From JACCXG01 sp963785755 (GTDB lineage Bacteria; Acidobacteriota; Vicinamibacteria; Vicinamibacterales; 2-12-FULL-66-21): a DNA stretch of 64,000 nt. Below the pieces are notes generated by a model that was not told where the DNA came from, did not search any database, and saw nothing but the letters and a program-made list of their open reading frames with translations. The translations under genes were made by a program, and so were the position numbers. Below are positions 9,861 through 20,980 of the stretch, piece after piece. The DNA is taken from assembly GCA_963785755.1 (NCBI GenBank), contig CAWAXG010000013.1, positions 310,001 to 374,000 on the forward strand, written 5' to 3'. Within the stretch, counting starts at the first letter, position 1. Every line of letters starts with the position of its first letter.

Positions 9861-12162
9861 TCACCTCCCGCACTGACCCGTTGTCCCCCCTCGAACGTAT
9901 TCGCCGTCCCGCCATCATCGGGCGGGGCGCTGTTCCCGCTGCACGCGACGGCGGCGCGGAAGGTATTGCCAACGATCTGCATCGGCCGCGGTGTCCGGTT
10001 GTCCGCGAGAGCCGCCTTTCCCGTGACCGTGGAGCCGAACAGCGTGACCGCCTCGATCGAACCCTCTATCCGCAGGTCACCGATCGTGCTGTTGATCAAT
10101 TCGACCCTGGCGGCGCCGCTCGACGTGATCGATCCGGTGAAGCGTGCATCGACCGCGACGAGTGACGCCCCGGGCAACACCGTCACGGTTCCCGACACGG
10201 TCGTGCCATTGACACAGAAGACCCCCTGGTCCACTTGCAACTCGCCGGAGTGAGGCGCGGTGATCGTCATGTTGCAGGCGGGAGCGGGCTGGACGGTCAC
10301 GCGAAATGCTTTGGCCGCGCCGACGTTGCCGGCGGCATCGATCCCGCGGTACTCGATGCGATGCGTGCCCCATCCGGGCTCGCGCGGCTCCCAGGGCTGT
10401 GGTGACAATCCCTCGGAGCTCAAGCTTCCGTACACCAGCTCCTTGATCGTCGTCCCTCTCGGCGTGAAACGGTAGGGCGTGCCCGGCGGCGCGTCGGGCC
10501 AGCCGTAGTAATGATGCCAGCCATCGCCATTCACGCGAAACTCCGCGACGACGTAGCCGGGCTGGTCGTCGGTGGCATCGAGCTTCATCGTGAACTCGTC
10601 GCGCATGAAATAGTGCCGTGCGCCCTCGGCCGCGGCAACCGACGCGATCGGTCTGGTCAGGGTATACGCAACAGTCGGCCCGGTATTGTCGACGACCCAC
10701 TCGCGCGTCTGAGATGGGCTGGACGGCGTCCGCGAGCCCCCGACGGTCGCGGCGAGCTGGTGAGTTCCCGCGGGCAGATTGAGGCGGGCGAGCGACAACG
10801 CGCGGCCGTTCGCGCCGTTCCGCACGACCTCCCCGTTCAACCGCCACACCACGTCGAGAACGCGATCGCGTGGATGCGTCGTGACGACGGAGACGACGTC
10901 GCGCCCGCCGACCGGCCGCCCGGTCTGAGTCGACGCGGTAAAGGCCACGTCGACAGTGCCGGATCGTGACGCAGCCCCGCCGATCTTCCAGGTGCGGGTC
11001 GTGGTGAGCGCCTTGGTCTTGATTTCGGGATCGCGCACGAATTCCGTCGGGTCGGTGACCGTGACGGTCACGGTTGAGGGCTTCGCGCTGCCGAGCGTCG
11101 CGAGGTTCAGGTACCGGCTGCCGTTCGCCGCTGGAATGGCCTTGCCGTCGGCCTGCCAGGTCACGTCCAGATCGTGATAGACCGGCTGAGCGGTCTCGAT
11201 CCAGATCACGTCTCGGGGACCGACCGGCGCATCGGTCGGAGAAGCGGCGGCGATCAGCGCGACCTGCGCGGAGATCCGTTCGGTCATGCGCTCGCGGCTG
11301 ACCTGATCGAAGTAGTACCCGATCGAGATCATCATCGAGTGTTTGCTCGGCCGCCAGATGCCGGTCGTTCGCGAGCTCCCGCCTTCGAAGCGGCCGATCA
11401 CGCCGCCTGACTCGCTGATCTCGCCAAGCCAGCGCCACCATTTCCGCTGCTGCTGCCGCATCTGATCCTCGGTGAGGAGGGTCATATGGGGAGAGTCGGG
11501 CTCATCGCCCGAATAGGGACCACCGGGCTTGCCGCGTGCGCTGTAGGTGTATTCGTCGCGCAATTTCCCGAGCGAATGTCCGATCTCGTGCGGCGTGATC
11601 AGCGGGCCCAGTGAATTGCCGCCGGAGGTGGTGGCGACAACACCGCCGATTCCGCCGTAGGTGTCGGTATTGGCGAGGACGAGAATCTGATCGAAGTGCG
11701 GCGTCGCGCGTGACGCGTAGGACTTCGCCGCATTCTCGTCGATGGTGATTCCGCGAGCGTTGGGATTGGTGCAGCCACCGCTGAAGATCGTCCGCAACGG
11801 CGTGGCCTTCTTCTCTCGAATCTCCGGATCGCAGGTGATGCCCGACTGGCCGGACACGATCTCGACGGCATACACATTGATGTAGCTGCGGTAGCTGCGA
11901 AACGGCTCGATGCTCCACAGCACGTTCAGATGTTTGTCGACCTGCGCCCGGAACTTCGGGATTTCCGCCGCTGTGTAGCCGTCTCCGAGTACGACCAGCG
12001 AGAACCGCGCCGCCGGATCCCCCGTCACCTGGAGCGGGACGACCTTGGCGCTTCCTCCGTCCTGCGCGGCGGGCGCGGCGGCATCGCGGCAGTCACAATG
12101 CCGACGGCCACCGCGAGCGCGCACACGAACAGACCCGGCCGCGGGCGGTGGTCGACTCTCAC
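9861..12162 (-). CDS. Secreted M64-family metallopeptidase with two apparent frameshifts
   Basis: This is a zinc peptidase related to IgA peptidase M64, probably exported. The catalytic motif is TPHEIGHSLGKLRDEY, and the core begins near KVVPLQVTGDPAARFSLVVL. Ig-like and beta-rich modules follow. The signal-like segment PGLFVCALAVAVGIVTAA, starting from a GTG at 12162, lies in another frame than the core, so one base seems missing near 12090. At the 3' end, one extra G in the G6 run at 9885-9890 would restore TTGQCGR and a stop at 9861, the usual end for these proteins. As written, the frame instead runs on antisense through the ligase gene to 9536. It lies 93 bp after the esterase gene and probably shares its transcript. 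Confidence 0.75.
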
Positions 12163-12254
12163 GGTCAGCTGCTTCAGTGCGCTTCGAAGACCGTCGGGCC
12201 GTCGTGCAGCGCGAAGCGCAACTCGTCGGGTCCTGTGAGGCGCCGCGCTCAGAA

Positions 12255-13457
12255 TCACTTCGGGACATCCCGCCACAGCCACCGCAGGGTGTCGGGGAAT
12301 ATCGCGCGGCCGTGGCGATGGCTGTGGAAGCCATCGCCGTACTCGAACCGGTAGTCGTACTTCGCGTAGGCAAGGGATTTCGCGAGCGTCTGATTCGCCA
12401 GCGGCCAGTTGCCGTTCGCGTTGTCGAGATCGTTGGCGCCGTCCTGCAGGAACACGCGAATCGGCTTCCTCGGCGTCTTGCGGATCATCGCTTCGTAATT
12501 GTGGCCGCCCTCGCGAACCGTCTTGCCGCTGGCGATGTTGACGAAGCTGCCGATCCAGGACACGACCTTGCCGAACTCGTTCGGCCGTTCCCAGGCCACG
12601 GTGAACGCGCAGATCCCGCCGCTGCTCGCGCCGGCAATCGCGCGGCTCGCGGCGTCCGTGCGCAGCTTCACGGTCTTCCCCACCTCGGGCAGAATCTCCT
12701 CGAGCAGGAAGCGCGCGTACTGATCCGAGAGGGTGTCGTACTCGAAGCTCCGGTTCGCCCGGCCGCCTTCGAAGACGCCCGGCTGAATGAAGATGCCGAC
12801 GGTGACCGGCATGTCCCCTTTCGCGATGAGATTGTCGAAGACGATCGGCACGTACTCGCGATACGAATTGCCGTCCTGGAACACCATGACGGCGGCGGGA
12901 CTCTCCGGCTTGTACTGGGCGGGCACGTAGACCCACCAGTCTCGTTTGGTGCCAGCGAAGATCTTGCTCTCCCAGGGCGGCATCTGCTTCGTGGTGCCCT
13001 TCGGCACGCCGGGCTTCTCACGGCTGTCGGGGTGCGTGTCGTACGCCTCGAGCTGGCCGCCGCCAAGCCGGCGATCGCCGCTCTCGAAATGCCACGAGAA
13101 CGCCGTGCCGTGCGCCAGTGTCGCCGCGCCGGCATACAGACCGCTCGATCCAATCCTGGTCAGCGGCATGTTGAAGTGGACGACGTCGGAGACGACGCGC
13201 GGCGGCGGCGCGCCTGGCGCGATCGCGCCCGGCGGCAGCTCCACGGCCCAGGCCACCGTGAGATCCTCGATCCGGACCGGTGCCCCTTTGACCAGCACCT
13301 CGCTGCCGCCGAACATCGCGCGGACACGTTCGGCCAGCCGATCGGCGTCGGGTCCCTCCGGCTTCGCCGCCAGCGCCGTCTCGAGCGCCTTGGGCGTGAG
13401 CGGCTGGGTATCCTGACCGCCGGTAAGCAGCAATCCCAATACGAGCACCGTCATCAT
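12255..13457 (-). CDS. Secreted alpha/beta-hydrolase esterase (enterochelin-esterase-like)
   Basis: This is a serine hydrolase of the esterase D / Fes-like superfamily; the substrate cannot be told. It has about 400 residues. An N-terminal hydrophobic segment (MMTVLVLGLLLTGG) suggests export. An early-set-like beta domain (to about residue 150) precedes the hydrolase domain. The nucleophile serine is in GASSGG (near residue 275), the acid is probably in QDGANDLDN, and the histidine in YGDGFHSHRHG. The ATG at 13457 lies 2 nt after the ureG stop with GAGGAGAG about 12 nt upstream, so it appears coupled to the urease operon. The function is probably unrelated to urease. Confidence 0.8.
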   Translation of the reverse strand: MMTVLVLGLLLTGGQDTQPLTPKALETALAAKPEGPDADRLAERVRAMFGGSEVLVKGAPVRIEDLTVAWAVELPPGAIAPGAPPPRVVSDVVHFNMPLTRIGSSGLYAGAATLAHGTAFSWHFESGDRRLGGGQLEAYDTHPDSREKPGVPKGTTKQMPPWESKIFAGTKRDWWVYVPAQYKPESPAAVMVFQDGNSYREYVPIVFDNLIAKGDMPVTVGIFIQPGVFEGGRANRSFEYDTLSDQYARFLLEEILPEVGKTVKLRTDAASRAIAGASSGGICAFTVAWERPNEFGKVVSWIGSFVNIASGKTVREGGHNYEAMIRKTPRKPIRVFLQDGANDLDNANGNWPLANQTLAKSLAYAKYDYRFEYGDGFHSHRHGRAIFPDTLRWLWRDVPK

Positions 13458-13459
13458 GT

Positions 13460-14203
13460 TCACAGCGACACTCTCCTCGCGTTTGTTATCGTCGCTTGTC
13501 TCCAACTCGCCAGCAGGTGCGTCACGACCTGCTGGATGCCAACGCCCTTGGTCACCTGTGTGAAGAAAAACGGTCCGTCGCCGCGCATCTTCCGCGCATC
13601 ACGCTCCATCACGTTCAAGTCCGCCCCGACCAGCGGAGCGAGATCCGTCTTGTTGATCACGAGCAGATCGGACTGGGTGATGCCCGGACCTCCCTTGCGC
13701 GGGATCTTGTCGCCGCCAGACACGTCGATCACGTAGATCGTGTAGTCGGCCAGCTCGCGGCTGAACTGCGCGGCGAGATTGTCGCCACCGCTCTCGACGA
13801 ACAGCAGTTCCGGGCTGAAGGCCTGCATGAGGCGGTCGAGCGCCTCCAGATTCTGACTCACATCGTCGCGAACCGCGGTATGCGGGCAGCCGCCCGTCTC
13901 GACCGCGGCTATCCGATCGGCGGACAACGCCTCGTGCCGCACCAGGAACTCGGCGTCCTCCTTCGTGAAGATGTCGTTGGTCACGACCGCGAGCTGATGG
14001 GAATCGCGCAGCGCGCGGCAGAGTGCGAGCAGCAGCGCCGTCTTGCCGCTGCCGACGGGGCCTCCGATGCCGATCGTGAAGGCGCGTGTCTGGAAGTCGC
14101 GGGTGATCGGCGCATCGCGCGCGGTGAACGTACCGGCTCCGTCGGGAAACTCCGGCTCGGGTGTGTATTCGCCGGGATGATGATGGAAGCGCGGGCGATG
14201 CAC
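13460..14203 (-). CDS. ureG: Urease accessory GTPase UreG with His-rich N terminus
   Basis: This GTPase powers nickel delivery to apo-urease in the UreD-UreF-UreG complex. It has about 247 residues, longer than the usual 200-210. The P-loop GPVGSGKTA is at about 48-56, the metal-binding Cys-Pro-His is in ETGGCPHTA, and guanine recognition is INKTDLAPLVGADL. The first 30 residues are an extension with HRPRFHHHP, able to bind metal. The GTG at 14203 is preceded by AAGGGGG. The frame is open further upstream through ureF, but that part is not coding. It follows ureF by 11 nt. Confidence 0.93.
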   Translation of the reverse strand: MHRPRFHHHPGEYTPEPEFPDGAGTFTARDAPITRDFQTRAFTIGIGGPVGSGKTALLLALCRALRDSHQLAVVTNDIFTKEDAEFLVRHEALSADRIAAVETGGCPHTAVRDDVSQNLEALDRLMQAFSPELLFVESGGDNLAAQFSRELADYTIYVIDVSGGDKIPRKGGPGITQSDLLVINKTDLAPLVGADLNVMERDARKMRGDGPFFFTQVTKGVGIQQVVTHLLASWRQATITNARRVSL

Positions 14204-14214
14204 GGGAACCCCCT

Positions 14215-14883
14215 TCAGGATTGAAACAGGCGCGAATACAGCCGGTCGTGGGACGCCTGGAACAGGTCGATGGCCGGCGCTGTCTGCGCGAGAGCCTCCT
14301 CGTCCAGTTCTCCGCACCGCTCGAGCACGACGTCCAGCACCGGGCCGCACTCGGCCTGGAGCCGCTGTGCTGCATAGCTGCCAGCGACGCCGAGGCGGAC
14401 AGCCGCCGCCAGCACGCCGCGCGTCGTGTTGTACAGAAACAGGCGCTGCGCAACCTCGAGCGGAACGCCCAGCGTCGCCAGGACCGCGCCCACCGTGGGC
14501 GCGCAGTGGCCAAATCGCGTGGATGCGGAGGCCTCGATCGCGGCGAGTCCTTCCATCGGCCACACGCGAGCACACGTCGACAGAAACGCGCGTCCTTGCA
14601 CGCGGCTCGCCCGGTTCGCGACGACGTTCGTCAGAAACACGTCGGCGATCGCGTCGAGCGCCGCCAGCCGCGAGGAATCGCGATGGCCGGCCGTGAGCAG
14701 CGGCAGTCCGCCGCGTCCGCTCTGCCAGCAGACGTCGCGTACGAATCGGCGCAGGGCGTCGATCGTCGGGACGGCGCCGCCCTGCCAGGCCGCCTCGAGT
14801 CCCCAGGAATGCGCGAAGCCTCCGGTCGGAAAGGCGGAATCCGCCAGCTGCCAGATCGTCCAACGGCCTGACCAACTCACCAT
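14215..14883 (-). CDS. ureF: Urease accessory protein UreF
   Basis: UreF bridges UreD and UreG during nickel insertion. It is all-helical and cytoplasmic, with about 222 residues. The N-terminal signature is WQLADSAFPTGGFAHSWGLE, and a late conserved block is RLFLYNTTRGVLAAAVRLG. The start at ATG 14883 (MVSWSGRWTIWQ) matches family N termini. The upstream in-frame extension of 24 residues lies in repeat DNA. The gene is separated from ureC by about 240 bp of repeat-rich sequence, unlike the tight packing in the rest of the operon. Confidence 0.92.
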   Translation of the reverse strand: MVSWSGRWTIWQLADSAFPTGGFAHSWGLEAAWQGGAVPTIDALRRFVRDVCWQSGRGGLPLLTAGHRDSSRLAALDAIADVFLTNVVANRASRVQGRAFLSTCARVWPMEGLAAIEASASTRFGHCAPTVGAVLATLGVPLEVAQRLFLYNTTRGVLAAAVRLGVAGSYAAQRLQAECGPVLDVVLERCGELDEEALAQTAPAIDLFQASHDRLYSRLFQS

Positions 14884-14927
14884 CAGGCCGGACCAGAGCC
14901 AGGAACGAGAGCGCGCGCGCGTCAATT

Positions 14928-15041
14928 CCAATCCACTTCCCCGCCTCGCGCGCACGGATCAAGCGGCTATGGCGAGGCCTCGCCAGAGCTCGTCGCTTGC
15001 AACCGAGCCGACGAGCCTCGGCGGGCACTCCCAAACACGCT
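14928..15041. repeat. Mixed repeat element between ureC and ureF
   Basis: It carries the module GCGAGGCCTCGCCAGAGCTC and an inverted CTCGTCG / CGACGAG pair, flanked by traces of the AACTTCC/AACTCCC words (CCACTTCCCC, CACTCCCAAA). The same module occurs at 36010-36130 and 59215-59265. It interrupts the urease operon. Confidence 0.65.
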
Positions 15042-15121
15042 CGGAATGGAAACGTTCTGGCTGATTCCCGACCTGGAGCCATTGGAGTCAGAAGTTCATC
15101 ATTGCGCGGCCTGCACCCCTG

Positions 15122-16833
<1,712 letters not shown>

Positions 16834-16837
<4 letters not shown>

Positions 16838-17601
16838 CGCCCCCCTCCTTCCGCGATGAACCCGGCTTCGCGCAGCGCGGCGACGGCTCGTGCCCGGCCG
16901 TCTTCCGACACCAACCCGTCCGCGATGGAGTTGCCACCGCTGATCACGCGATGTCCGGCGATGTCGACGAGCCGCACCGTTTTCGTTTCGCCGGGCTCGA
17001 ATCGCACCGCGGTGCCCGCGGGAATGTCGAGCCGCTTGCCATAGGCGAGCGCCCGATCGAATACCAGCGCGCGATTGGTTTCGATGAAGTGATAGTGGCT
17101 GCCGACCTGAATCGGCCGATCTCCGTGGTTGGCAACGGGGAGCTCCGCGACGTCGCGGCCTTCGTTCAGGACCAGATGTCCCCCGGCCGCGAGCACTTCG
17201 CCCGCGTCGCCGGACATCTGGACAACACGTTGAATGGCCGGCTCCTCCGTCCGCGTGAGGAAGCTGCCGTACAACGCGAGGTCGATGTTGCCGCGCTCCA
17301 GGACGATCGGGTGATGCACCGTCACGAGCTTCGTGCCGTCCGGAAACGTCCCTTCGACCTGGACCTCGTCGATCATCTCCGGAACGCCGTCGGCCACGTC
17401 GGCGCGGCCCAGCAGCTGGCGGCCGAGATCCATCAGCTCGGCGACGGATCGGCCGTCGCGGATGAACTCGAGCGTCTGCGTCGCGATGAGCGCGACCGAT
17501 TCGGGGTAATTCAGGCGCACGCCGCGCGCCAGCCGTTTCTGCGCGAGGAAGCCTGCCTGGTGCAACAAGAGCTTGTCGATTTCACGCGGCGTCAGATGCA
17601 T
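16834..17601 (-). CDS. ureAB: Urease gamma-beta fusion subunit
   Basis: These are structural non-catalytic urease subunits in one chain of 255 residues. The gamma part (residues 1-about 100) starts MHLTPREIDKLLLHQAGFLA and includes LNYPESVALI and GRQLLGRADVADGVP. A spacer (about 105-155) leads to the beta part, with HLVLNEGRDVAELPVANHGD, QVGSHYHFIETN and GTAVRFEPGETK. Separate gamma (100 aa) and beta (100 aa) genes are the common state. Fusions are known in Helicobacter and some other groups. It overlaps ureC by 4 bp and follows ureD by 3 bp. Confidence 0.93.
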
Positions 17602-17604
17602 GCG

Positions 17605-18417
17605 TCACCACTTCCGGAGCCAGGGGTCGTCACCGAGCAAATCGGTCACGAAGGACAGATAGTCACCGAGCACACGGCCGACGTCCTGGACGGACCGCCC
17701 GAGAATGCGGACGATGCAGCCGGCGCCGGACAGCGGCGCTGCCGCGACCAGCGTATTCGCGTGGCGCTCGAAGGGGATCCCGGCCGTCCTGCTGAGTATT
17801 CCATCAACCTGGGGCCCGAGCGAATGCCCGACGATCGTCACCGCGCACATCACGTCGAATCGGCCCATGCGCGCCGCGAGGTCACCCTCGCCGGCAGACA
17901 GCGAGACCGCGTCGATCAGCACCGGACGGCCGTCGAATCGAACGGTGACGCGACTGTCGTATCGTTCGAAGTTCCAGCGTTCCCCGCAGGCCCGCCTTCC
18001 GGACGTCATCCAGTCGACCAGAACCAGAACCGCCGAGCCATCGACGTCGAACGCCTGCCTCTGCCGGTAGCTCGAGCCCGCGAAACAGACGACGGGATCC
18101 GGCCACACGATGAGCTGCCCCGCCGCGGCCACCGTGCCGACGACCTCGACCGATGCAGGACGGTCCGCGCGGTAGACCTTGGTAGAGGCCTGGGTAGAGA
18201 GAAACGCCCTGGCGTGCGTGCCGACATGGATGGACAGCGCAAGCGCGTCACCGCCGAGCAGACCGCCTCCGTACGAGGCGGTGTAGACCCAGGCGGCCCG
18301 GCCGTGGCTTCGCGGCGTGAGCAGCCGCAGCGGGCTGGTCGCAAACGCACGGCTGACGACACTGCGCGCCGCGACGCACTCGACGTCGAGACGACCGATC
18401 CCCGGGCGGACGACCAC
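17605..18417 (-). CDS. ureD: Urease accessory protein UreD (UreH)
   Basis: UreD is the scaffold that docks on apo-urease and passes nickel from UreF-UreG. It has 270 residues. Family blocks seen are LLTPRSHGRAAWVYTASYGG, GGLLGGDALAL, STQASTKVYR, VWPDPVVCFAGSSYRQRQ and VLVDWMTSGR. The start is a GTG at 18417. It is the first gene of the urease operon and diverges from the thr operon across an AT-rich 75-bp gap containing the palindrome GGTAAATACC (18439-18448), a possible control site for ure transcription. Confidence 0.9.
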   Translation of the reverse strand: MVVRPGIGRLDVECVAARSVVSRAFATSPLRLLTPRSHGRAAWVYTASYGGGLLGGDALALSIHVGTHARAFLSTQASTKVYRADRPASVEVVGTVAAAGQLIVWPDPVVCFAGSSYRQRQAFDVDGSAVLVLVDWMTSGRRACGERWNFERYDSRVTVRFDGRPVLIDAVSLSAGEGDLAARMGRFDVMCAVTIVGHSLGPQVDGILSRTAGIPFERHANTLVAAAPLSGAGCIVRILGRSVQDVGRVLGDYLSFVTDLLGDDPWLRKW

Positions 18418-18448
18418 GCGTTATCCTTGAATAAGAATGGTAAATACC

Positions 18449-18478
18449 TTGATTACGTGGATAAAGCTTACTTATACT
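18449..18478 (+). promoter_or_regulatory. Sigma-70-type promoter of the threonine operon
   Basis: TTGATT (18449-18454) and TATACT (18473-18478) are separated by 18 bp, in a locally AT-rich island unlike the surrounding GC-rich DNA. The predicted transcript starts near 18485 and has a leader of about 150 nt before thrB. Confidence 0.7.
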
Positions 18479-18490
18479 CCAGGAACGCTG

Positions 18491-18568
18491 ATGTCCGGCC
18501 GGATGCTGATTCACATCGTGGGGATTACCCCATGCACAAAGCCACTGAGGGCGAGGGGTGGCGTCTGA
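18491..18568 (+). CDS. Candidate threonine-operon leader peptide (25 aa)
   Basis: This small open frame starts 13 nt after the -10 box. It encodes MSGRMLIHIVGITPCT followed by KPLRARGGV and a TGA. Three Ile and two Thr codons cluster in codons 7-16, fitting the end products of the pathway downstream. Its last codons overlap GGGTGGCG (18556-18563), which can pair with the 5' arm of the terminator. AGGAA lies 6 nt before the first ATG, though it may be outside or at the very 5' end of the transcript. An internal ATG at 18503 is an alternative. A second overlapping frame (18532-18576) was judged less likely. Translation is not proven. Confidence 0.5.
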   Translation: MSGRMLIHIVGITPCTKPLRARGGV

Positions 18569-18636
18569 TTCCGTGACATTGGCTGTAAAGCACGTCACAC
18601 AACCCGCCGCCCACAAGCCGGCGGGTTTTTTGTTTT
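18556..18636 (+). terminator. Transcription attenuator before thrB
   Basis: AACCCGCCG (18601-18609) and CGGCGGGTT (18619-18627) form a perfect 9-bp stem with a 9-nt loop, followed by TTTTTTGTTTT directly before the thrB ATG. GGGTGGCG (18556-18563) can pair with CGCCGCCC (18605-18612) with one G-U pair and would block the terminator. This is the layout of leader-peptide attenuation: a ribosome stalled on Ile/Thr codons frees the antiterminator arm, while one at the leader stop covers it. Confidence 0.65.
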
Positions 18637-18637
18637 G

Positions 18638-19576
18638 ATGGCTGAATCGATCACCCAAATCGTCGTTCCCGGCTCCACGAGCAACCTCGGGCCCGCCTTC
18701 GATGCCCTGTCGGTTGCCGTCGCCCTCTACCTGCGCGTGGACGTCCTCGACGTCGTTCCGTCGCAGCCGGGGACGCTCGACGTGGCGTTCGCGGGCAGGG
18801 CGCCGGCCGGCGAGAACCGGATTGAAACGGCGTTCCGGCTCGCCGAGAGCCGCACCGGGGCCCGCGCCTCGGGGCTCCGCGTGCGCGTGCGCAGCGACAT
18901 TCCGATGGCGTCCGGGCTGGGCAGCAGCGCCGCCGCCGCCGTGGCCGGGCTTCGACTCTACGAGCTCGCGGCCGGAATACACATCGAGACCGGCGACCTG
19001 CTGACGATGGCGTCCGAAATCGAAGGACATCCGGACAACGCCTCGGCCTCGCTGCTCGGCGGGATCACCATCAGCTGCCAGCGCGACGACGGGCGGATCA
19101 TCGCCCGCTCGTGGCAATGGCCGCCGGCGCTGCGTTTCGTCGTCGCCACGCCGGATCTCGCGCTGCTGACGAAAGAAGCGCGGGCCGTCCTGCCATCCGA
19201 TGTTCCTCTTCGTGATGCCGTGGCCAACCTCCAGCGGGCGCTGCTGTTCGTCCGCGCGCTGGAAACAGGCCAGTACGAGGACATCCGCGAAGCGCTGAAG
19301 GATCGCTGGCACCAGCCCGTTCGCGGCCCGCTCGTGCCCGGTCTGTCCGAGGCGCTCGCGATCGATCATCCCGCGGTGCTCGGTGTCTGCCTGAGCGGAG
19401 CGGGGCCGTCGGTGCTCGCCATCGCCGCGCCAGGCCGCTCCGACGAAGCCGCCTTCGCGCTGAGCGAGGTCTACAACCGGCTCGGTATCGCGCACACGAC
19501 CATCAACCTGGCCACGCATCACGGGGCTCTGCCGCGCCTGCCGCTGTCAGTCAACGAACGAGAGAAAACCGCATGA
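18638..19576 (+). CDS. thrB: Homoserine kinase
   Basis: It phosphorylates L-homoserine with ATP, the step before threonine synthase. It is a GHMP kinase of 312 residues. The N-terminal VVPGSTSNLGPAFD block and the ATP loop PMASGLGSSAAA (89-100) are intact, as is the C-terminal GVCLSGAGPSVLAI. The ATG at 18638 comes right after the attenuator T-run. An in-frame TTG one codon earlier is possible. There is no Shine-Dalgarno, so initiation may be weak or depend on the leader. It overlaps thrC by 4 bp. Confidence 0.93.
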   Translation: MAESITQIVVPGSTSNLGPAFDALSVAVALYLRVDVLDVVPSQPGTLDVAFAGRAPAGENRIETAFRLAESRTGARASGLRVRVRSDIPMASGLGSSAAAAVAGLRLYELAAGIHIETGDLLTMASEIEGHPDNASASLLGGITISCQRDDGRIIARSWQWPPALRFVVATPDLALLTKEARAVLPSDVPLRDAVANLQRALLFVRALETGQYEDIREALKDRWHQPVRGPLVPGLSEALAIDHPAVLGVCLSGAGPSVLAIAAPGRSDEAAFALSEVYNRLGIAHTTINLATHHGALPRLPLSVNEREKTA

Positions 19577-20811
19577 ACTTCAGTCTCCGGTGTCACCTCT
19601 GCCAAGCCAGCTTCCCTGCCAGTGCGCTGTGGGTCTGCGACAAGTGTCTCGGCCCGCTCGAAGTGACCTACGACTATCGCGCGATCGCCAAGCGGGTCTC
19701 GCGCGAGCTGATCGAATCACGGCCGAAGAGCCTCTGGCGCTACCGCGAATTCCTCCCGATCGAACGCGAGCCGCTGACCGGCCTCCATTCGGGATTCACG
19801 CCGCTCGTTCGCGCCGACCGGCTGGCGAAGAAGCTCGGCGTCCGCGAGCTCTACGTCAAGGACGACTCGGTCAACCATCCGACGTGTTCCTACAAGGACC
19901 GGGTCGTCTCCGTCGCCGCGACGAGGGCCGTGGAGCTCGGGTTCTCGGTCTTCGCCTGCGCGTCGACGGGCAACCTCGCCAACAGCGTGGCGGCGCACGC
20001 GGCGCGGCTGGGACTGTCGTGCTCGGTCTTCATTCCAGACAACCTCGAGAGCGGCAAGGTCACGGGCTCGGCCGTCTACAAGCCGCGCATCATCGCCGTC
20101 CGCGGCAACTACGACGACGTGAACCGTCTCTGCACGCAGGTCGCGGATCGCTACAACTGGGGATTCGCGAACATCAACCTGCGCGCGTACTACGCCGAAG
20201 GCGCGAAGACCTACGGCTTCGAGATCGTCGAGCAGCTGGGCTGGCGGCTCCCGCGCCACGTCGTGTCGCCGGTTGCCGGAGGAACGCTCCTGCCGCGAAT
20301 CCTGAAAGCGTTCATCGAGCTGCGCGACGTCGGCCTGGTCGAGGGCGATCTGCCGTCGATTCACGCGGCCCAGGCGGCCGGATGCGCTCCCGTCGTTCGC
20401 GCCCTCGAAGAGGGCCTCGACTATCCCGAACCGGTGAAGCCGGACACGATCGCCAAGTCGATTGCCATCGGCAATCCGGCGGATGGCTTCCAGGTGTTGC
20501 GCTCCGTCCGGTCCACCGGCGGCGGCGGCGCGATGGTCAGCGACGACGAGGTCATCGAGGGCATCCAGCTGCTCGCCGAAACCGAGGGCATCTTCACCGA
20601 ACCGGCTGGCGGCGTGACGATCGCGGCCACCCGCCGGCTGATTCAGCAGGGCACGGTCACCGACGAGGGACCGATCGTCATCTGCATCACGGGGAACGGA
20701 TACAAGACGGCCGAGGTGATGAACGGCCGCGGCATCGAGCCGATCCGCATCGGCCGATCGCTCGCGGAGTTCGAAGCCATCCAGAACGCGCCGGCGGTGG
20801 TCCAGGGGTGA
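19573..20811 (+). CDS. thrC: Threonine synthase (first of two)
   Basis: This PLP enzyme converts O-phosphohomoserine to threonine. It has 412 residues. An N-terminal zinc ribbon has cysteines 7, 10, 22 and 25. The Schiff-base lysine is K108 in HPTCSYKDRVV. The phosphate-binding region is in FACASTGNLANSV. Its ATG overlaps the thrB stop. A second, clearly different threonine synthase gene follows after a repeat element. This copy has CSYKDR, whereas the second has GSFKDLG, so one of them may use another substrate. Confidence 0.9.
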   Translation: MNFSLRCHLCQASFPASALWVCDKCLGPLEVTYDYRAIAKRVSRELIESRPKSLWRYREFLPIEREPLTGLHSGFTPLVRADRLAKKLGVRELYVKDDSVNHPTCSYKDRVVSVAATRAVELGFSVFACASTGNLANSVAAHAARLGLSCSVFIPDNLESGKVTGSAVYKPRIIAVRGNYDDVNRLCTQVADRYNWGFANINLRAYYAEGAKTYGFEIVEQLGWRLPRHVVSPVAGGTLLPRILKAFIELRDVGLVEGDLPSIHAAQAAGCAPVVRALEEGLDYPEPVKPDTIAKSIAIGNPADGFQVLRSVRSTGGGGAMVSDDEVIEGIQLLAETEGIFTEPAGGVTIAATRRLIQQGTVTDEGPIVICITGNGYKTAEVMNGRGIEPIRIGRSLAEFEAIQNAPAVVQG

Positions 20812-20874
20812 GGAGTTCGTTGACGAATCGGCTGCCAAGACCGAGCGGTGCGAGCACAAGCGCAAGGCGGGCGC

Positions 20875-20976
20875 CAAGCGAGCGAGCGAAGCGAACGAGC
20901 CACGCGAGCGGAGCGGGGCCTGAGGGGCCCCCGCGAGCGAGCGTGTAAGGGGGTCCGGGGGACGAAGGTCCCCCGG
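20875..20976 (+). repeat. Intercistronic hairpin element, copy 2
   Basis: It has the same orientation and order as copy 1 (GAGCGAGCGAAGCGAACGAG, GCGGAGCGGGGCCTGAGGGG, GTGTAAGGGGG). The hairpin CCGGGGGAC-GAAG-GTCCCCCGG at 20955-20976 ends 4 nt before the start of the second threonine synthase gene. Confidence 0.85.
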
Positions 20977-20980
20977 GTGA

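Noticed and set aside
18480..18636. Riboswitch before thrB
   Set aside because: No match by eye to conserved cores of known riboswitch classes; the leader peptide with Ile/Thr codons explains the terminator better.
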